Below, piece after piece: positions 1 through 9,308 of a stretch of DNA of 64,000 nucleotides. The stretch spans positions 261,317 to 325,316 of the forward strand of contig NZ_JBITTU010000006.1 of assembly GCF_044542075.1 (NCBI RefSeq), given 5' to 3'. The stretch is from Leeuwenhoekiella sp044542075. Its GTDB lineage: Bacteria; Bacteroidota; Bacteroidia; Flavobacteriales; Flavobacteriaceae. Made by a program: the position numbers and the translations under genes. The stretch's first letter is position 1. Every line of letters starts with the position of its first letter. The notes below the pieces were generated by a model, which saw only the letters and a program-made list of their open reading frames with translations, ran no database searches and was not told the origin of the DNA.

Positions 1-15
1 TCAAATAATCATTCG

Positions 16-582
16 CTATATTTTGGCCCGAATTCGGCTCAATGTCTCTTGAGTGATTCCCAAGAAGGAAGCTACGTGTGTAAGCGGAACTTTTTGAAGA
101 ATTTTTGGTTGTTGCTCGATTAGGTATAGATAACGTTCTTTTGCACTTTGAAAATGAATGCTTTCCATACGTCGCTGAGATGCAATTAGTGAATTAGAAA
201 AGAAGTTCATAGCCAACTGGGAGATTTCTATATTGTTTTTGCCTAACCCCATAAGACCTTCTTTAGAAAGAACAATAACTATTGAAGGCTCCAGAGCCTC
301 AATAATTAAATTACTGGGAATCTCATTAAAATAACTCTCGATAGAAAAACAAAAACTTCCGGTACTTGCAAACCATTCTGTAACGTCTTTTCCCTTTTTA
401 AAATAGTATTCTCTGGCAAAACCACTATGTATATAATAAAGCTCACGACAAATTTCTTCCTGCCTTAATATAAAGTCACCTTTATCATAATTATTGACAT
501 TTACAAATGGTTTAAGTGAATCTCGTGTCGAATCACTTAAATAGCTTAAACCACTCAGTTTATTGAGAAAATGATCTATCAT
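16..582 (-). CDS. Crp/Fnr-family transcriptional regulator
   Basis: A 188-residue protein with the layout of Crp/Fnr regulators: an N-terminal cyclic-nucleotide-binding-like beta barrel (about residues 15-115), a long connecting helix with the QRRMES stretch, and a C-terminal winged helix-turn-helix whose recognition helix is in ITQETLSRIR, right at the end. No cysteine cluster for an iron-sulfur centre is visible, so it is not an oxygen-sensing FNR proper. The length is normal for the short Bacteroidota forms, so the gene is probably complete although it lies at the window edge. Its targets and ligand cannot be read from the sequence. Confidence 0.85.
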   Translation of the reverse strand: MIDHFLNKLSGLSYLSDSTRDSLKPFVNVNNYDKGDFILRQEEICRELYYIHSGFAREYYFKKGKDVTEWFASTGSFCFSIESYFNEIPSNLIIEALEPSIVIVLSKEGLMGLGKNNIEISQLAMNFFSNSLIASQRRMESIHFQSAKERYLYLIEQQPKILQKVPLTHVASFLGITQETLSRIRAKI

Positions 583-619
583 AAAACAGAATTTAAAAAT
601 AGATTTAGCTAAACTTAAT

Positions 620-844
620 TTAAGAGTCGCTAATATTTTTAGTCCTTAAATATAAGTTTTCTACTTTATCTCTTGCCCAATCAGTCTTTCTCAAAAACTT
701 TAAACTAGAGTTAATTGAAGGATTTGACTTAAAACTATTTATTTTAATACGATCTGCTAATTCTTCCCAGCCATAGTGTGTAACAAGACGCTCAAGTATA
801 ACTTTTAAAGTTAAACCATGTAAGGGATTATTGGGTTGTTCCAT
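620..844 (-). CDS. DUF2132 (VF530-type) small protein
   Basis: A 74-residue protein beginning MEQPNNPLHG and containing LERLVTHYGWEELADRI and FLRKTDWARDKVE, the hallmark of the VF530/DUF2132 family of small, probably DNA-binding, helical proteins. It ends four bases from the next gene upstream (SDR-like), on the same strand, so the two are probably co-transcribed. The family has no settled function; the call rests on recognising the conserved GLTL, HYGW and FLRKTxWAR segments. Confidence 0.8.
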   Translation of the reverse strand: MEQPNNPLHGLTLKVILERLVTHYGWEELADRIKINSFKSNPSINSSLKFLRKTDWARDKVENLYLRTKNISDS

Positions 845-847
845 AAT

Positions 848-2398
848 TTACCAGTTTATAGGAAAATAATCTTTTAAAAATTTACCACTCCAGTGTTTGC
901 CAGTATTAATACCATCAAATAAGGGATCTATTACACGAGCAGCACCATCTACAATATCAAGCGGCGGTTGAAAATCGTGTTCTTCAATTTTACGTTTTGC
1001 TAATTCTGCAGGGTCCTCGTCTGTCACCCAGCCTGTATCAACGGCATTGATATAAATACCTTCTTTTGCGAGACTCCCGGCAGCCGTATGTGTTAACATA
1101 TTTAAAGCTGCTTTAGCCATATTAGTATGTGGGTGACGATCTTCTTTAAAAAAGCGATGGAATTTACCTTCCATAGCAGAGACATTTATGATGTGCTTTT
1201 TACCTGTATTTTCTTTCTTCATTATCTCTGAAAGACGGTTACATAATACAAAAGGAGCCACTGAATTAACGAGTTGTACCTCAATCATTTCTGTAGTTTC
1301 TATCTCACCTAGCTTTAAGCGCCAACTATTTGTCTTACGTAGATCTACTTGTTGTAAATCTGCATCCAGTTTTCCCTCAGGAAATACTTCTGAAGCCTGC
1401 AATGAGTTATCAAAACTGTAAGGTATCTGTGATAATTTTGCTGAAGCGCGAATTCCTATTCCCGGTTCGGGACCGTGCCAGGTTACGGGCATATTTCGGT
1501 TTGCACTTGCCGTAGTTCCTAAAGATTTAAGCTCATCAAGACACTCAATATGATCATCTAGAGTTTGTCTAATAAATTTAGGTAATTCTCCTAATGGTTT
1601 TTCTTCATTAGGCATTAAATGCTGATAAAACCCCGCAGGTCTGCGTACAGTTTGCGCGGCATTATTTATGAGAATGTCTAAACGATCATAGCGTTGCTCA
1701 ATATAATTACAGAAAATCTCAACACTTGGAATATGACGTAAGTCGAGGCCATGAATTTTTAAACGATCTGCCCAGACGTGGTAATCATCTTCTTTAGAAA
1801 AACGTATTGCAGAATCTACAGGAAAACGCGTTGTTGCGACTACTGTTGCTCCTGCACGTAATAACATTAACGTAATATGATAGCCTATTTTAAGACGCGA
1901 TCCGGTAATGATAGCCACTTGTCCTGTCAAATCTGCATTTTGAAAACGTTTTGCGTAATTAAAATCACCACATTCGGTGCACATGGTATCGTAGAAGTGG
2001 TGCAGTTTTGTAAATTCAGTTTTACAAACATAGCAATTACGAGGCGTCTGTAATTCTTGAGTTTCTATAGCGCTAAGATCTGCAGCAGCCAGAAGTTTAG
2101 GTGCTGTAAATATAGAAGCTTCGCGAGCGCTGCGAATACCGGTTTCTTTGCGAGCAGCTTTATCTCGTGCAGCTTGTTTACGCTTTTGTGCTTTTTTAGC
2201 ATCCTTTTTTCTACGTGAAAATTCGTCACGGTTAGGCCTTGACAATTTTCCTGTAGACTTTAAAAGTGCAATGCGTTGCTCTTTAGGTAATTCAAAAATG
2301 AGGTTTGTATTAGTATTTAGGTGTTCTAATACTTCAATACATTTAGCAATATCTTCTGCAGAGAATGCATCAGATAATTCTGATTCTTGTTGTGACAT
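848..2398 (-). CDS. Long SDR-family oxidoreductase with zinc ribbon, lacking the catalytic Tyr
   Basis: A 516-residue protein, about twice the length of a classical short-chain dehydrogenase. Residues 1-110 are charged and lysine/alanine rich (probable helix or coiled coil). They are followed by a four-cysteine ribbon (CYVC ... CTEC) and then a Rossmann domain with IITGSRLKIG (cofactor loop) and NNAAQ. Where a classical SDR has YxxxK this protein reads TNMAK, so the catalytic tyrosine appears replaced by threonine. Long insertions split the Rossmann domain around residues 250-370. It may be a non-classical or non-catalytic SDR. It sits directly upstream of the DUF2132 gene. The substrate is unknown. 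Confidence 0.75.
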   Translation of the reverse strand: MSQQESELSDAFSAEDIAKCIEVLEHLNTNTNLIFELPKEQRIALLKSTGKLSRPNRDEFSRRKKDAKKAQKRKQAARDKAARKETGIRSAREASIFTAPKLLAAADLSAIETQELQTPRNCYVCKTEFTKLHHFYDTMCTECGDFNYAKRFQNADLTGQVAIITGSRLKIGYHITLMLLRAGATVVATTRFPVDSAIRFSKEDDYHVWADRLKIHGLDLRHIPSVEIFCNYIEQRYDRLDILINNAAQTVRRPAGFYQHLMPNEEKPLGELPKFIRQTLDDHIECLDELKSLGTTASANRNMPVTWHGPEPGIGIRASAKLSQIPYSFDNSLQASEVFPEGKLDADLQQVDLRKTNSWRLKLGEIETTEMIEVQLVNSVAPFVLCNRLSEIMKKENTGKKHIINVSAMEGKFHRFFKEDRHPHTNMAKAALNMLTHTAAGSLAKEGIYINAVDTGWVTDEDPAELAKRKIEEHDFQPPLDIVDGAARVIDPLFDGINTGKHWSGKFLKDYFPINW

Positions 2399-2473
2399 TT
2401 ATGGTATAGGGTACTAATAAAATTTCAAAATTAATTGAAATTATTGGGTATTGTAAAGAAAATAAGGCATAAA

Positions 2474-2498
2474 AAAAGCCCTCATAAAGAAGGCTTTT
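2474..2498 (-). terminator. Rho-independent terminator of the cold-shock gene
   Basis: Read on the minus strand, AAAAGCC and GGCTTTT form a 7-bp stem around an 11-nt loop, followed by further T residues. It lies about 24 nt after the cold-shock stop codon. Confidence 0.75.
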
Positions 2499-2521
2499 AA
2501 GCATTTTAATTGTCTATATGA

Positions 2522-2716
2522 TTAGTCAATCACACGTACATTAATCGCGTTGATTCCTTTTTTACCTCTTTCGGTTTCAAATTCTACACGGTCGTTTTCG
2601 CGTACTTCGTCAATAAGACCACTTGCGTGTACAAAAACATCCTCGTCAGATCCTTCAGGTTTAATAAATCCAAAACCTTTAGCGTTATTAAAAAATTTTA
2701 CTGTTCCTTCTTTCAT
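2522..2716 (-). CDS. Cold-shock protein, CspA family
   Basis: A 64-residue single-domain cold-shock protein. MKEGTVKFFNNAKGFGFIKP carries the RNP1-like KGFGFI motif, and DVFVH is the RNP2-like motif. It binds single-stranded RNA/DNA and is expected to act as an RNA chaperone. The reading frame continues 18 codons further upstream to another ATG, but that part looks nothing like the family, and the ATG at 2716 gives the normal length, so I use it. The gene has its own promoter about 310 nt upstream and a terminator downstream, so it is monocistronic with a long leader, as is usual for cold-inducible csp genes. Confidence 0.93.
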   Translation of the reverse strand: MKEGTVKFFNNAKGFGFIKPEGSDEDVFVHASGLIDEVRENDRVEFETERGKKGINAINVRVID

Positions 2717-3021
2717 TACGTTTACTCTATTATTAATTAATTTATTTACAAATCGTTGTATTGCATTCATACTTTAAAATTACAATTAAAACCTATATAT
2801 GCTTTCTGGTTTTAATTTTTATGTTACAGGGATTTTAAAAGGTTCTGATGTATTTAGAACTATGGAAGAAGTAGTATTTGAATCTCATAAATGAAGAAAG
2901 ATCTTCACCCGTATTTAAATTGAAACTTGCCTCGAGAGCTTTTATTTACTTATAAAATATGTACTGCACTATTGCTATTAAAAGATTTATTTGCAGTTTT
3001 AAATTGTCACTTAAATAATTT
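2717..3021 (-). other. Long 5' untranslated leader of the cold-shock gene
   Basis: About 300 nt between the inferred transcription start and the cold-shock start codon, without a convincing gene. Long leaders that act as RNA thermometers or chaperone-responsive switches are known for csp mRNAs in other bacteria; that function here is inference. The opposite side of this 458-nt gap must also hold the promoter of treS, for which I see no clear -7 box. Confidence 0.5.
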
Positions 3022-3028
3022 AACGATA

Positions 3029-3061
3029 CAAATATAGTTTAAATATACTTCACACAACAAA
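3029..3061 (-). promoter_or_regulatory. Bacteroidota-type promoter for the cold-shock gene
   Basis: On the minus strand a TTTG (3058-3061) is separated by 21 nt from TATATTTG (3029-3036). This matches the Bacteroidota sigma-A consensus of TTG, 17-23 nt, TAnnTTTG, with a perfect -7 box. Confidence 0.65.
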
Positions 3062-3228
3062 TAATTCTATTTATCTGTTTTTTAATACGCAAAGGATTAT
3101 CAAACTCCTAAATAGTCTTGTCTTAGATCTGCTGCCTTGTACGCTTTAGTTAATATTTAACGACTTCTTTAAAGTCACTTCTTTAACTTTATCAACTTAT
3201 CAAAGCATATTAAATTAAAAAACCACAA

Positions 3229-6200
3229 ATGGCAAACATACTCACCGAAAAAGATCAAAAAAACTGGTATAAAGATGCAATCATATATGAGTTACACATA
3301 AAAGCTTTTTTTGATAGCAACGGTGATGGCATTGGTGATTTTGAAGGCTTGTTACAGAAGTTAGATTATCTTGAAGATTTAGGGGTTACAGCAATTTGGT
3401 TACTCCCCTTTTACCCTTCCCCGCTGCGTGATGATGGTTATGATATTGCAGATTACTACACTATTAATAAGTCGTATGGTGAGATTGAAGATTTTAAGCG
3501 TTTTATAGAAGAAGCTCATAACAGAGGTTTAAAAGTTATTACCGAACTTGTAATTAATCATACTTCAGATCAACACGAGTGGTTTAAATTATCAAGACAG
3601 GCCGAAAAAGGTTCCAAATACAGAGATTATTATGTATGGAGTGATTCGGTGGAAAAGTATAAAGATGCGCGCATCATATTTACAGATACAGAACCTTCTA
3701 ACTGGACCTGGGACGCCGAAGCAAATGCCTATTACTGGCACCGTTTCTTTTCACATCAACCCGATTTAAATTTTGATAATCCCGATGTGCAGGAAGAGGT
3801 TTTTAATATTATGGATTACTGGTGTGAACTGGGCGTAGATGGTTTTAGACTTGATGCAGTTCCTTATCTATTTGAGCGTGACGGCACAAATTGCGAGAAT
3901 TTACCCGAAACGCATGTTTTCTTAAAAAAGCTAAGAGCACGCATAGATGCCAAATATGACGGCAAATTATTGCTTGCTGAGGCTAATATGTGGCCAGAGG
4001 ATTCTGCTGCTTATTTTGGCGATGGTGATGAGTGCCATATGAATTATCACTTTCCTATTATGCCACGCATGTTTATGTCGGTTAAAATGGAAGACCGCTA
4101 CCCTATTATAGATATTATAGATCAAACACCCGATATACCTGAAGCTTGCCAATGGGCAATTTTCTTGAGAAATCACGATGAGTTAACCTTAGAAATGGTT
4201 ACAGACGAGGAACGAGATTATATGTATAAAGTATATTCTCAAGATCCTAAGGCAAAAATAAACGTAGGTATAAGAAGGCGACTTGCACCTTTACTCGATA
4301 ATAACCGCAGTAAAATAGAATTGATGAATGTGCTGCTATTTTCATTACCTGGAACACCTGTTCTTTATTATGGTGATGAGATTGGCATGGGTGATAATTT
4401 TTATTTGGGAGATCGCGATGGTGTGCGTACACCTATGCAGTGGACTGCAGATCGTAATGCTGGGTTTTCGATGGCAAATCCTCAGAAACTGTATTTACCT
4501 ACTATTATAGATCCTCAGTATCGTGCAGAATCAGTTAATGTTGAAGCTCAGCAAATGAATCCATCTTCCCTATTGTGGTGGATGAAGCGCATTATGAATA
4601 TGCGAAAGAATTTTAAAGCTTTTGGCCGGGGTGACATACGGTTTTTAGCCCCTTCGAATGCTAAAATTCTAACGTTTACACGTACATACGAGGACGAAAC
4701 AATTCTTGTGCTTGCAAATTTATCGCGCTTCTCACAAGCTGTAGAATTAGAACTTGAAGAATTTAAGGATTACATTCCTGTTGAAGTTTTTAGCCGAAAT
4801 AAATTTCCAAAGATAACTTCAAATCCCTATCTATTTACATTGGCTCCTCACGGGTATTATTGGTTCTCGCTCACTAAACCTAATGCAGAGCACCAGGACG
4901 GATTGGTGTCTAATTTGAAAGCAAAAAATTGGGATACCTTATTTAATACCAAAAACAGAAAATATTTAGAAGAAAAGCTACTTCCCGGCTATTTTAAGGG
5001 TAAATATTGGTTTGGTGATCGGGAGCGTACCATACAATCTATGCATATCACCAATCTTTTTGATATACCTGTGGAAAATTTACAGGTTAAAAACCTCATT
5101 GTAGAAGTAATTTTTAATGAAGGCTTACCTGAAATCTATCAATTACCGGTTTGTTTTATTGAAAATACACACGAAAGCTTACTAGAAGCCGTGCCTCAAA
5201 ATGGAATTCTGGCAGAACTAACTCTTGAATCTACAGAAGGTTTATTTGTAGATGCGGTCTATACAGAGCCATTTAGATCCTATCTATTTTACAGTTTGCA
5301 ACAGGGTAAAACGCTTAAATTAGGTAAAGAAGCTCTTTTATTTGAAAAAGGAAGTCTAACTCCTGGTGCAAATATAGACCACGTAGGATCGCGACTTATT
5401 GAGACTAAGCAAAGTAATACTTCTATAATTTACGATCACCGCTACTTTTTAAAATTATATAGAAGACTAGACAGTACTATAAATCCCGATGCTGAAATCG
5501 CTCAATATCTTACCGAAACTGTAAAATTTGAAAACACCCCAGATTATATGGGAAGTTTGATTTATGCTACAAAAAATCAAAACAGAGCCGTTTTAGGAAT
5601 GATGCAGGATTTGGTCATTAACACCAGTACGGGCTGGGAAAATACGACAGATGCTGCTCACAGGTATATCGAGCGCGTAGAGACACAAGAACATACTGAA
5701 ACTCCAGAATTTGATGTATCAAAACGCACGCACGCGCTTGTCTACGAAGATTTAAAAGAAAATGATCAACTATTATTAGACAATATTATTCCTGAGAGGC
5801 TAAGTTTATTAGGTAAGCGTAGTGCAGAAATTCACATTGCACTCTCAAATTTAAAAGGATTTATGGGTGTTGAGCAAGAAGAATTTTCACTGCATTACCG
5901 GCGATCCTTGTATTCTGCTTTGCAAAGTCTTACCCGTGAGGCTTTTGAAAAATTAAAAAAAGCTATTCCAACGCTTCCGGAAGCAATTAAACAGGAAGCC
6001 GAGACAGTATTTTCTAGAAAGGGCGAGGTTCTTTCTTGTTTTAAACGAGTCTTTGATCATAAAATAGATACGTTAAAGATACGTACTCACGGTGATTTTC
6101 AGCTTCAGAATTTATTGTGGACCGGGAAAGATTTTATCATCATCAATTTTGAAGGTGATCCTTCAAAAGCTTTTAGTGAGCGTCGTATACTTAGATCAGG

Positions 6201-6540
6201 TTTACGCGATGTGGCAGCAATGATTCGCTCGTTGCATTATGCTGCGTATTCGCCAATTTTAGGACAAAATTATACAGACTCGTACACTCCTTCAGATTTA
6301 GAGACTTGGGTAGAAGCGTGGTATTATTATACGACTCGTTTTTATTTAAATGGTTATAATGAGACTATGCAAGATTCACAATTAATACCACAGAATGAAA
6401 CAGACTATAATGTAGTACTCAACACATTTCTACTAGAGAAATCTCTTATAGAACTTACTACCGAATTAGAAAACAGACCACACTGGTCTCTGATAGCATT
6501 ACGCGGTATTCAGGCGGTATTAGATAGCTGTAAAAATTAA
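3229..6540 (+). CDS. treS: Trehalose synthase (maltose alpha-D-glucosyltransferase) fused to maltokinase
   Basis: A 1103-residue two-enzyme fusion. Residues 1 to about 560 are a GH13 trehalose synthase with the expected catalytic triad: Asp209 in DGFRLD, Glu251 in LLAEAN and Asp317 in RNHDE. From about residue 600 to the end is a maltokinase (Pep2-like) domain of the aminoglycoside-phosphotransferase fold, with HGDFQLQNLLW (about residues 954-964) as the catalytic loop and INFEGDP as the metal-binding motif. Together they interconvert trehalose and maltose and phosphorylate maltose to maltose 1-phosphate, the donor for GlgE glucan synthesis. No glgE or glgB lies in this window. The gene stands alone between a long spacer and a bidirectional terminator. 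Confidence 0.93.
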   Translation: MANILTEKDQKNWYKDAIIYELHIKAFFDSNGDGIGDFEGLLQKLDYLEDLGVTAIWLLPFYPSPLRDDGYDIADYYTINKSYGEIEDFKRFIEEAHNRGLKVITELVINHTSDQHEWFKLSRQAEKGSKYRDYYVWSDSVEKYKDARIIFTDTEPSNWTWDAEANAYYWHRFFSHQPDLNFDNPDVQEEVFNIMDYWCELGVDGFRLDAVPYLFERDGTNCENLPETHVFLKKLRARIDAKYDGKLLLAEANMWPEDSAAYFGDGDECHMNYHFPIMPRMFMSVKMEDRYPIIDIIDQTPDIPEACQWAIFLRNHDELTLEMVTDEERDYMYKVYSQDPKAKINVGIRRRLAPLLDNNRSKIELMNVLLFSLPGTPVLYYGDEIGMGDNFYLGDRDGVRTPMQWTADRNAGFSMANPQKLYLPTIIDPQYRAESVNVEAQQMNPSSLLWWMKRIMNMRKNFKAFGRGDIRFLAPSNAKILTFTRTYEDETILVLANLSRFSQAVELELEEFKDYIPVEVFSRNKFPKITSNPYLFTLAPHGYYWFSLTKPNAEHQDGLVSNLKAKNWDTLFNTKNRKYLEEKLLPGYFKGKYWFGDRERTIQSMHITNLFDIPVENLQVKNLIVEVIFNEGLPEIYQLPVCFIENTHESLLEAVPQNGILAELTLESTEGLFVDAVYTEPFRSYLFYSLQQGKTLKLGKEALLFEKGSLTPGANIDHVGSRLIETKQSNTSIIYDHRYFLKLYRRLDSTINPDAEIAQYLTETVKFENTPDYMGSLIYATKNQNRAVLGMMQDLVINTSTGWENTTDAAHRYIERVETQEHTETPEFDVSKRTHALVYEDLKENDQLLLDNIIPERLSLLGKRSAEIHIALSNLKGFMGVEQEEFSLHYRRSLYSALQSLTREAFEKLKKAIPTLPEAIKQEAETVFSRKGEVLSCFKRVFDHKIDTLKIRTHGDFQLQNLLWTGKDFIIINFEGDPSKAFSERRILRSGLRDVAAMIRSLHYAAYSPILGQNYTDSYTPSDLETWVEAWYYYTTRFYLNGYNETMQDSQLIPQNETDYNVVLNTFLLEKSLIELTTELENRPHWSLIALRGIQAVLDSCKN

Positions 6541-6563
6541 ATCAGCAGAATTATAAAATTAAA

Positions 6564-6594
6564 AAACCCCCCGATTTTTAAAAATCGGGGGTTT
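6564..6594. terminator. Bidirectional terminator between treS and the alcohol dehydrogenase
   Basis: A near-perfect hairpin, AAACCCCCCGATTTTT pairing with AAAAATCGGGGGTTT, flanked by A-rich sequence on the left and T/A-rich sequence on the right. It can stop transcription from both convergent genes. Confidence 0.88.
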
Positions 6595-6617
6595 ATAAAA
6601 ATTTATTTTTTAGATAA

Positions 6618-7673
6618 TTATTCCGCTTTGCGTAAAGATTCCATATCAATTACAAAACGATATTTAACATCACCCTTAATCACGCGTTCATAAGCTTCAT
6701 TAATGGTGTTCATATCTATCATCTCAATATCACTTACAATATTGTGTTTTCCACAGAAATCAAGCATTTCCTGAGTTTCTTTTATTCCACCTATTAGAGA
6801 TCCTGCAATACTCTTACGTCCTAAAATTAAATTACCACCGTGCATAGGTTCTAGTGGCTCTACGGCCCCTACCATACACATTGTAGAATCTATCTTAAGT
6901 AAATTTAAATACGGATTTGTGTCGTGTCCTACGGGTACTGTATTTAATAAGAAATCAAATGTACCGTTATGTTTTTTCATTGCTTCAGCATCTTTAGAAA
7001 TTAAAACTTCATCTGCTCCTAAGCGTTTTGCATCTTTTCCTTTTTCAGGGCTTGTTGTAATCATCACAACATGTGCTCCCATCGCATGTGCAAATTTAAT
7101 ACCCATGTGTCCTAAACCACCTAAACCAATAACACCTACTTTATCTCCTTTTTTCACCTTCCAATGATTAAGTGGAGAAAATGTGGTAATACCGGCACAT
7201 AATAATGGTGCTACTGCTTTCTCATCTAAATTTTCTGGAACATTTAAAACATAGTAGTTATCTACGATGATTTCTTCAGAATAACCACCATAAGTATGGC
7301 CTCCTAAATGCTTATCTTTCCCATTGTAGGTGCCTACCATACCTTGCTCGCAAAACTGCTCTAAATCGTGTTTACACGGTTCGCACTCGCGACAAGAATC
7401 TACCATACATCCTACACCTACTGTATCGCCTACTTTAATATTAGAAACCTCGTTTCCTACTTCAAGAACTTTACCTATTATCTCGTGACCAGGAACAACA
7501 GGATATTTAGAACCACCCCAATCATTACTCACTGTATGTATGTCACTGTGGCAAACACCACAATACGTAATTTTTATTTTAACGTCACGAGGCTTTACAT
7601 CTCTACGCTCAATATTTATTTGTTTTAATTCTGCTTTGGCATCTGCTGCGCCATATGCTTTTACTTCGCTCAT
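6618..7673 (-). CDS. Zinc-dependent alcohol dehydrogenase, cinnamyl-alcohol/YahK type
   Basis: A 351-residue medium-chain dehydrogenase. Catalytic zinc ligands are visible as Cys41 (GVCHSD) and His63 (PGHE). The structural zinc site is Cys94, Cys97, Cys100 and Cys108. The NAD(P)-binding motif is GLGGLGHMG. The family reduces a broad range of aldehydes to alcohols, usually with NADPH. It faces treS across a shared terminator and has no operon partner. The exact substrate cannot be told. Confidence 0.92.
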   Translation of the reverse strand: MSEVKAYGAADAKAELKQINIERRDVKPRDVKIKITYCGVCHSDIHTVSNDWGGSKYPVVPGHEIIGKVLEVGNEVSNIKVGDTVGVGCMVDSCRECEPCKHDLEQFCEQGMVGTYNGKDKHLGGHTYGGYSEEIIVDNYYVLNVPENLDEKAVAPLLCAGITTFSPLNHWKVKKGDKVGVIGLGGLGHMGIKFAHAMGAHVVMITTSPEKGKDAKRLGADEVLISKDAEAMKKHNGTFDFLLNTVPVGHDTNPYLNLLKIDSTMCMVGAVEPLEPMHGGNLILGRKSIAGSLIGGIKETQEMLDFCGKHNIVSDIEMIDMNTINEAYERVIKGDVKYRFVIDMESLRKAE

Positions 7674-7800
7674 ACTAATATTTATTTTAAGTAAAATAAC
7701 GCTATTACAAAGCGAAAATAAAAATGAGGAGATCTATTTAAATTAAGTTTAACGCATATACCTAACCTAGGTTAATAAACCAGATATTTGTGAGTTAAAT

Positions 7801-8655
7801 TCAGGTGGTAACTTTTCGGTTAAGACGGGAAATAAAGAAACTACTTATTAAAATTAAACTTCCTCCTAGGTAGGTATTCCACGTTAGTTTTTCATCTAAA
7901 ACTAAAAAACTTACAATCACAGCACTTAAAACTTCTAGATACATCAAAGAAGTAGCAGTTGTGGCGTTTAGATGTTTTAAACCAAAGAAAAATAAACTAA
8001 AAACGCCAATGCCTATTAGTAATGCATAAAAAACTGCAATCCCTAATTGTGCAGGTACGGGTGCTTCCATAGTAAATAAAAACGGAAGAAATAATAAGGC
8101 TCCACCAAGATTCTGAAAGAAAAGTAATTGCTTTTTGTTATAGTTTGAGGTCTGTCGCTTAAAAATACAAACAAAAAACGCATAACCTATTGCAGACATA
8201 ATTGAAGCCATCATACCTATGAAATCATCAGACTCAAAACTAAATGGCTTGTTGAGATAGGTAATACCTATGCCTACAAAGGCAAGAATCATCAAATAAA
8301 TCTGAGTTCTTTTTATTGGAGATTTATAAACTAAGGTTTCAATAAGCGTGACAAATAATGGGTAGACATAAAAGAGAATTACCGCGTTACCTATTGATGT
8401 ATAAATAAAGGCAACTAAGTAAAAATAAAGACGTACAGCATTTATTACTGTCGCAAGAATGAGCATTTTATAATCTCCCGTTATCTTAATTTCTCTGTTG
8501 TAAAGAAGAGAGGGAAGTAAAAAAAGAACGGGCACCCCAACTCTAAACCAGCCGATGGTACCCGTTGTTAAACTAGGCATTGCTTTTATAAGTATACCAT
8601 TAAAACCTGCAATACAGGCCGCTATTATAACTGCGAATATTGCTTTTTTAGTCAC
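7801..8655 (-). CDS. EamA/DMT-family membrane transporter
   Basis: A 284-residue, very hydrophobic protein with about ten predicted membrane segments in two EamA repeats (about residues 5-130 and 145-280), the organisation of drug/metabolite exporters. The start is a GTG codon (GTGACTAAAAAAGC), 16 nt after the DnaJ-KTSC stop codon, so the two are probably one transcript. The transported molecule is unknown; members export amino acids, metabolites or drugs. Confidence 0.85.
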   Translation of the reverse strand: MTKKAIFAVIIAACIAGFNGILIKAMPSLTTGTIGWFRVGVPVLFLLPSLLYNREIKITGDYKMLILATVINAVRLYFYLVAFIYTSIGNAVILFYVYPLFVTLIETLVYKSPIKRTQIYLMILAFVGIGITYLNKPFSFESDDFIGMMASIMSAIGYAFFVCIFKRQTSNYNKKQLLFFQNLGGALLFLPFLFTMEAPVPAQLGIAVFYALLIGIGVFSLFFFGLKHLNATTATSLMYLEVLSAVIVSFLVLDEKLTWNTYLGGSLILISSFFISRLNRKVTT

Positions 8656-8671
8656 TTATAAAATGTATAGA

Positions 8672-9121
8672 TTATGCTTCCTGCAATTCGCGTTTAGATT
8701 TGCGATAGGTATAGCTTGTGTAAATATTACGTTTTGCAAAACGCACTTGATTTCCTGCATTGTGAAACTTTAAAAAAACATTACGCGGTACACCAAAATA
8801 CTCATACGTGCTGCCATCTGTAAAAGTGATTTCAAGAAGTACACCTTTATGCTGATAATCGACAATACCTTCTGAATTAATTACTGCTGTATAATTTTCT
8901 AAATTAGCTGCTGTAGTTTCTGGAGCGATACTAACTAAAAAATGATATCCATCAATAATCTCACGACTTTTTAACTCTGCTTCTTCTTTTAGTACATTAC
9001 CATCTTGAAATTTATCTGGATGCCATTCTTTTACAAGATTCCGGTAAGCAGTTTTAAGTTGCTTAAGATCAGCATTTTTATCTGTGTTAAATAATTTTCG
9101 GTATGCAGTAATACGTTTCAT
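8672..9121 (-). CDS. J-domain protein with C-terminal KTSC domain
   Basis: Residues 1-60 are a short J domain with the diagnostic HPD at 34-36 (KEWHPDKF), which would stimulate an Hsp70 ATPase. Residues about 85-135 (ITFTDGSTYEYFGVP ... NIYTSY) match the KTSC domain, a small domain often tied to RNA or lysyl-tRNA synthetase-like proteins. I start at the ATG at 9121, which begins directly with the J domain; an in-frame ATG eight codons upstream is the alternative. The pairing of a J domain with KTSC is recurrent in Bacteroidota but its role is not established. Confidence 0.8.
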   Translation of the reverse strand: MKRITAYRKLFNTDKNADLKQLKTAYRNLVKEWHPDKFQDGNVLKEEAELKSREIIDGYHFLVSIAPETTAANLENYTAVINSEGIVDYQHKGVLLEITFTDGSTYEYFGVPRNVFLKFHNAGNQVRFAKRNIYTSYTYRKSKRELQEA

Positions 9122-9308
9122 CGCGTCATTTTTTAGAAGCCGCAAAGCTAAGCTTTTTAAATCACCTAATACATAGGTGTCTTTATTATTCTAAAAGAGT
9201 TTATTTAAAGCTATTTATGATGCTTAGCTGTTTATGTTCAAATAGTTAACATTGCTTAATTAAATAGCCTCAACATTTATTAGTACTAAATATTAAAAGA
9301 CTCTGTTT

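Noticed and set aside
2717..2770. N-terminal extension of the cold-shock protein
   Set aside because: The 18 extra residues are unlike the family, and the internal ATG gives the standard length.
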